Source: Karstenula rhodostoma CBS 690.94 (taxonomy: Eukaryota; Ascomycota; Dothideomycetes; Pleosporales; Didymosphaeriaceae). Taken from it: a stretch of 64,000 nucleotides of DNA. A model generated the notes under the pieces. That model was given only the letters and a program-made list of their open reading frames with translations. It was not told where the DNA came from and made no database searches. Shown here piece by piece: positions 62,613 through 64,000 of the stretch. The translations under genes were made by a program, and so were the position numbers. The first letter of the stretch is position 1; each line of letters opens with the position of its first letter. Location of the stretch: positions 281,599 through 345,598 of the forward strand of contig MU001493.1 of assembly GCA_010093485.1 (NCBI GenBank). Direction: 5' to 3'.

Positions 62613-63798
62613 TCACTCAGGCTTTCGCCCACAAACAACATACAGCCACAGGAAATCTCTTCCCCCATCATACGCCTCAAGATATTTTCTCGCGTCCGTA
62701 ACCGCCTCGTCGACCTCCCTTCCATATTCGGGCCCCGCATTCTCCCCAGCCTTCCGAATAGCAATCGGGATTATATCTCGCACAACCGTCTCCAGATAAT
62801 CCGCCATCTCTTTCTCTTCTCTCGTCAGGCCCTCCCACCGACTGTACGGAACCAAGTATCTCGTGACTCTGATATCCGTGAGGCCGGCCTCAGCGAATAA
62901 CGAGGCGATGTGGACTCCGCAGTATAGATCGACATCTTTCAGCGCAAGCAGCTTGCCGAAGATGGTGCACCAGGGCCATGGTGAGGGGTGGCAGTAGGTA
63001 TCTGTGGGATGAGATGCGGTTGCGATCTCGGATATTGTGATCGAGTGCGGGCGTAGTTGGTCGAGCGAAGAAATGTGTGCAGGTACGTGGTATATTGCGT
63101 GGCAGAAGTCGTGCATCTCGACCCAGCCCTGTGGTCGCGTCAGATGTGCTTTATGATTTTACCGTGAGCAGGGGAAAACTCACACCGGGTTTGGTAAGAG
63201 AGACACAGCGCTCGATGTAGGCCTTCCAGTTTGGCATGCCCATAACGAGCAGTCGGGAAAAAACTAGATCGAAGGAGTTCTCTTCGAAACAAGCATCATC
63301 GCTATCCATTATGTTTCCTTGCACATAACTGATGTTCGGTAGTTTTTGTCTAACGTGTGGGACTGGAGAGAGGTCTACACCGAAAACCTGCGCATCAGGG
63401 AATGTGGAAGCCATCTCGTGGGTGACTGCGCCTGTTCCACATCCGATGTCCAAAATCTTTCGCATAGTGTCTTTGTGCAACGGAGAGTGGAAGACTTTAT
63501 TGTCCATGAGCTGCCATAGAAGCTTGTGTTGAAGCTCCAGTCTCTGGTGTTCGGTGTTACTTTTGTCGTCAGTCCATAAATCGCTTTTGCAATTAAGTCA
63601 CACAGATGATGTGCAGCACCAGGATTAAGCGTAAACTTACTCGTTCGGCAGAACATATGCGGCATCAGTGTTGTGGAAGGTTCTCTTATCTTCTTCCTCG
63701 GATAACTCGATTTTGTCTGCTGTGTCGATAGGAACATTCTCAATCTCGGAAGAAGAGAACCCAGAAAGTATGGGGTTTGTGATGGCGAAGGTACTCAT
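62613..63798 (-). CDS. class I SAM-dependent methyltransferase
   Basis: Three exons on the minus strand (63798-63641, 63583-63184, 63128-62613) give 357 residues. An acidic N-terminus leads to the family-typical segment TEHQRLELQHKLLW. Motif I ILDIGCGTGAV (96-106) binds SAM, GVDLSPVPH carries the acidic loop, FDLVFSRLLVMGMPNW is motif II/post-motif, and the second intron splits KPGGWVEMHDF (motif III). This layout matches fungal LaeA-like and secondary-metabolism methyltransferases as well as other small-molecule enzymes; the substrate cannot be told. Introns are 57 and 55 nt and both junctions restore conserved motifs. Confidence 0.92.
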
Positions 63799-64000
63799 GT
63801 TGAACTTGATGCAGCCAAAATGCTTGTTAATGCATCCGCGACACCATACATGATCCCGAACGCTTTATATTTGCTTCGATTCCATGTTTCGGACAGTGGA
63901 TACTGCGTTGTTTCCGCGGATCAATGTCGGTGTAGAGACCTTCAACATGGCCAATCACGGTCTCCCTTAGGCAACCATGTAGTCAGCCATCATTCCTAGT
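63799..64000. other. 5' flank of the methyltransferase gene, window end
   Basis: Upstream sequence of the minus-strand methyltransferase gene. Nothing further recognised before the window ends. Confidence 0.4.

Overview
The window reads as nuclear DNA of a filamentous ascomycete (Pezizomycotina). The genes carry many 44-260 nt GT-AG introns. Typical fungal families are present: MIA40, THI4 with a TPP riboswitch, a CLASP, a LIM-RhoGAP, a Zn2Cys6 regulator and small secreted Cys-rich proteins. About 13.5 kb of extremely AT-rich DNA looks like the product of repeat-induced point mutation (RIP). A Dothideomycete with AT-isochore architecture fits best, but that placement is inference. All gene models were built by hand by joining reading frames across GT-AG introns, and every multi-exon model given closes in frame.

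Left gene-rich arm (1-23.7 kb). In order: an ACS-family MFS transporter, a small coiled-coil protein, an SDR oxidoreductase, a large MMS1/CPSF-A-like beta-propeller protein, a TBC RabGAP with a C-terminal membrane anchor, a divergent pair of secreted Cys-rich proteins made of internally duplicated cysteine modules, a disordered conserved protein, MIA40, and a LIM-LIM-coiled-coil-RhoGAP protein.

Transition and island (23.7-35.2 kb). After a gene-poor stretch comes a decayed PD-(D/E)XK-nuclease-like gene with stop codons of the C-to-T type. Next is a compact island of three intact genes. A radical-SAM lysine 2,3-aminomutase-like enzyme and an adrenodoxin-type [2Fe-2S] ferredoxin are transcribed divergently from a shared ~350 bp promoter. 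They are followed by an MFS exporter-like gene. Nested duplications and a 130-bp tandem array with a 10-N gap lie between the ferredoxin and the transporter. The island looks like a small metabolic module: an enzyme that needs one-electron reduction of a 4Fe-4S cluster, a candidate electron donor, and a transporter.

AT block (35.2-49.05 kb). Two related Ty3/Gypsy-type LTR retrotransposons are nested, and a further insertion with an A-rich tail interrupts the outer element's gag. The block has almost no CpA, TpG or CpG, and no long open frame survives.

Right gene-rich arm (49.2-63.8 kb). A secreted proteinase-K-like subtilase sits directly against the AT block. It is followed by THI4 with a TPP riboswitch inside a 5'-leader intron, a CLASP/Stu1 microtubule protein, a Zn2Cys6 transcription factor, a small secreted protein that may be beta/gamma-crystallin-like, and a class I SAM-dependent methyltransferase.
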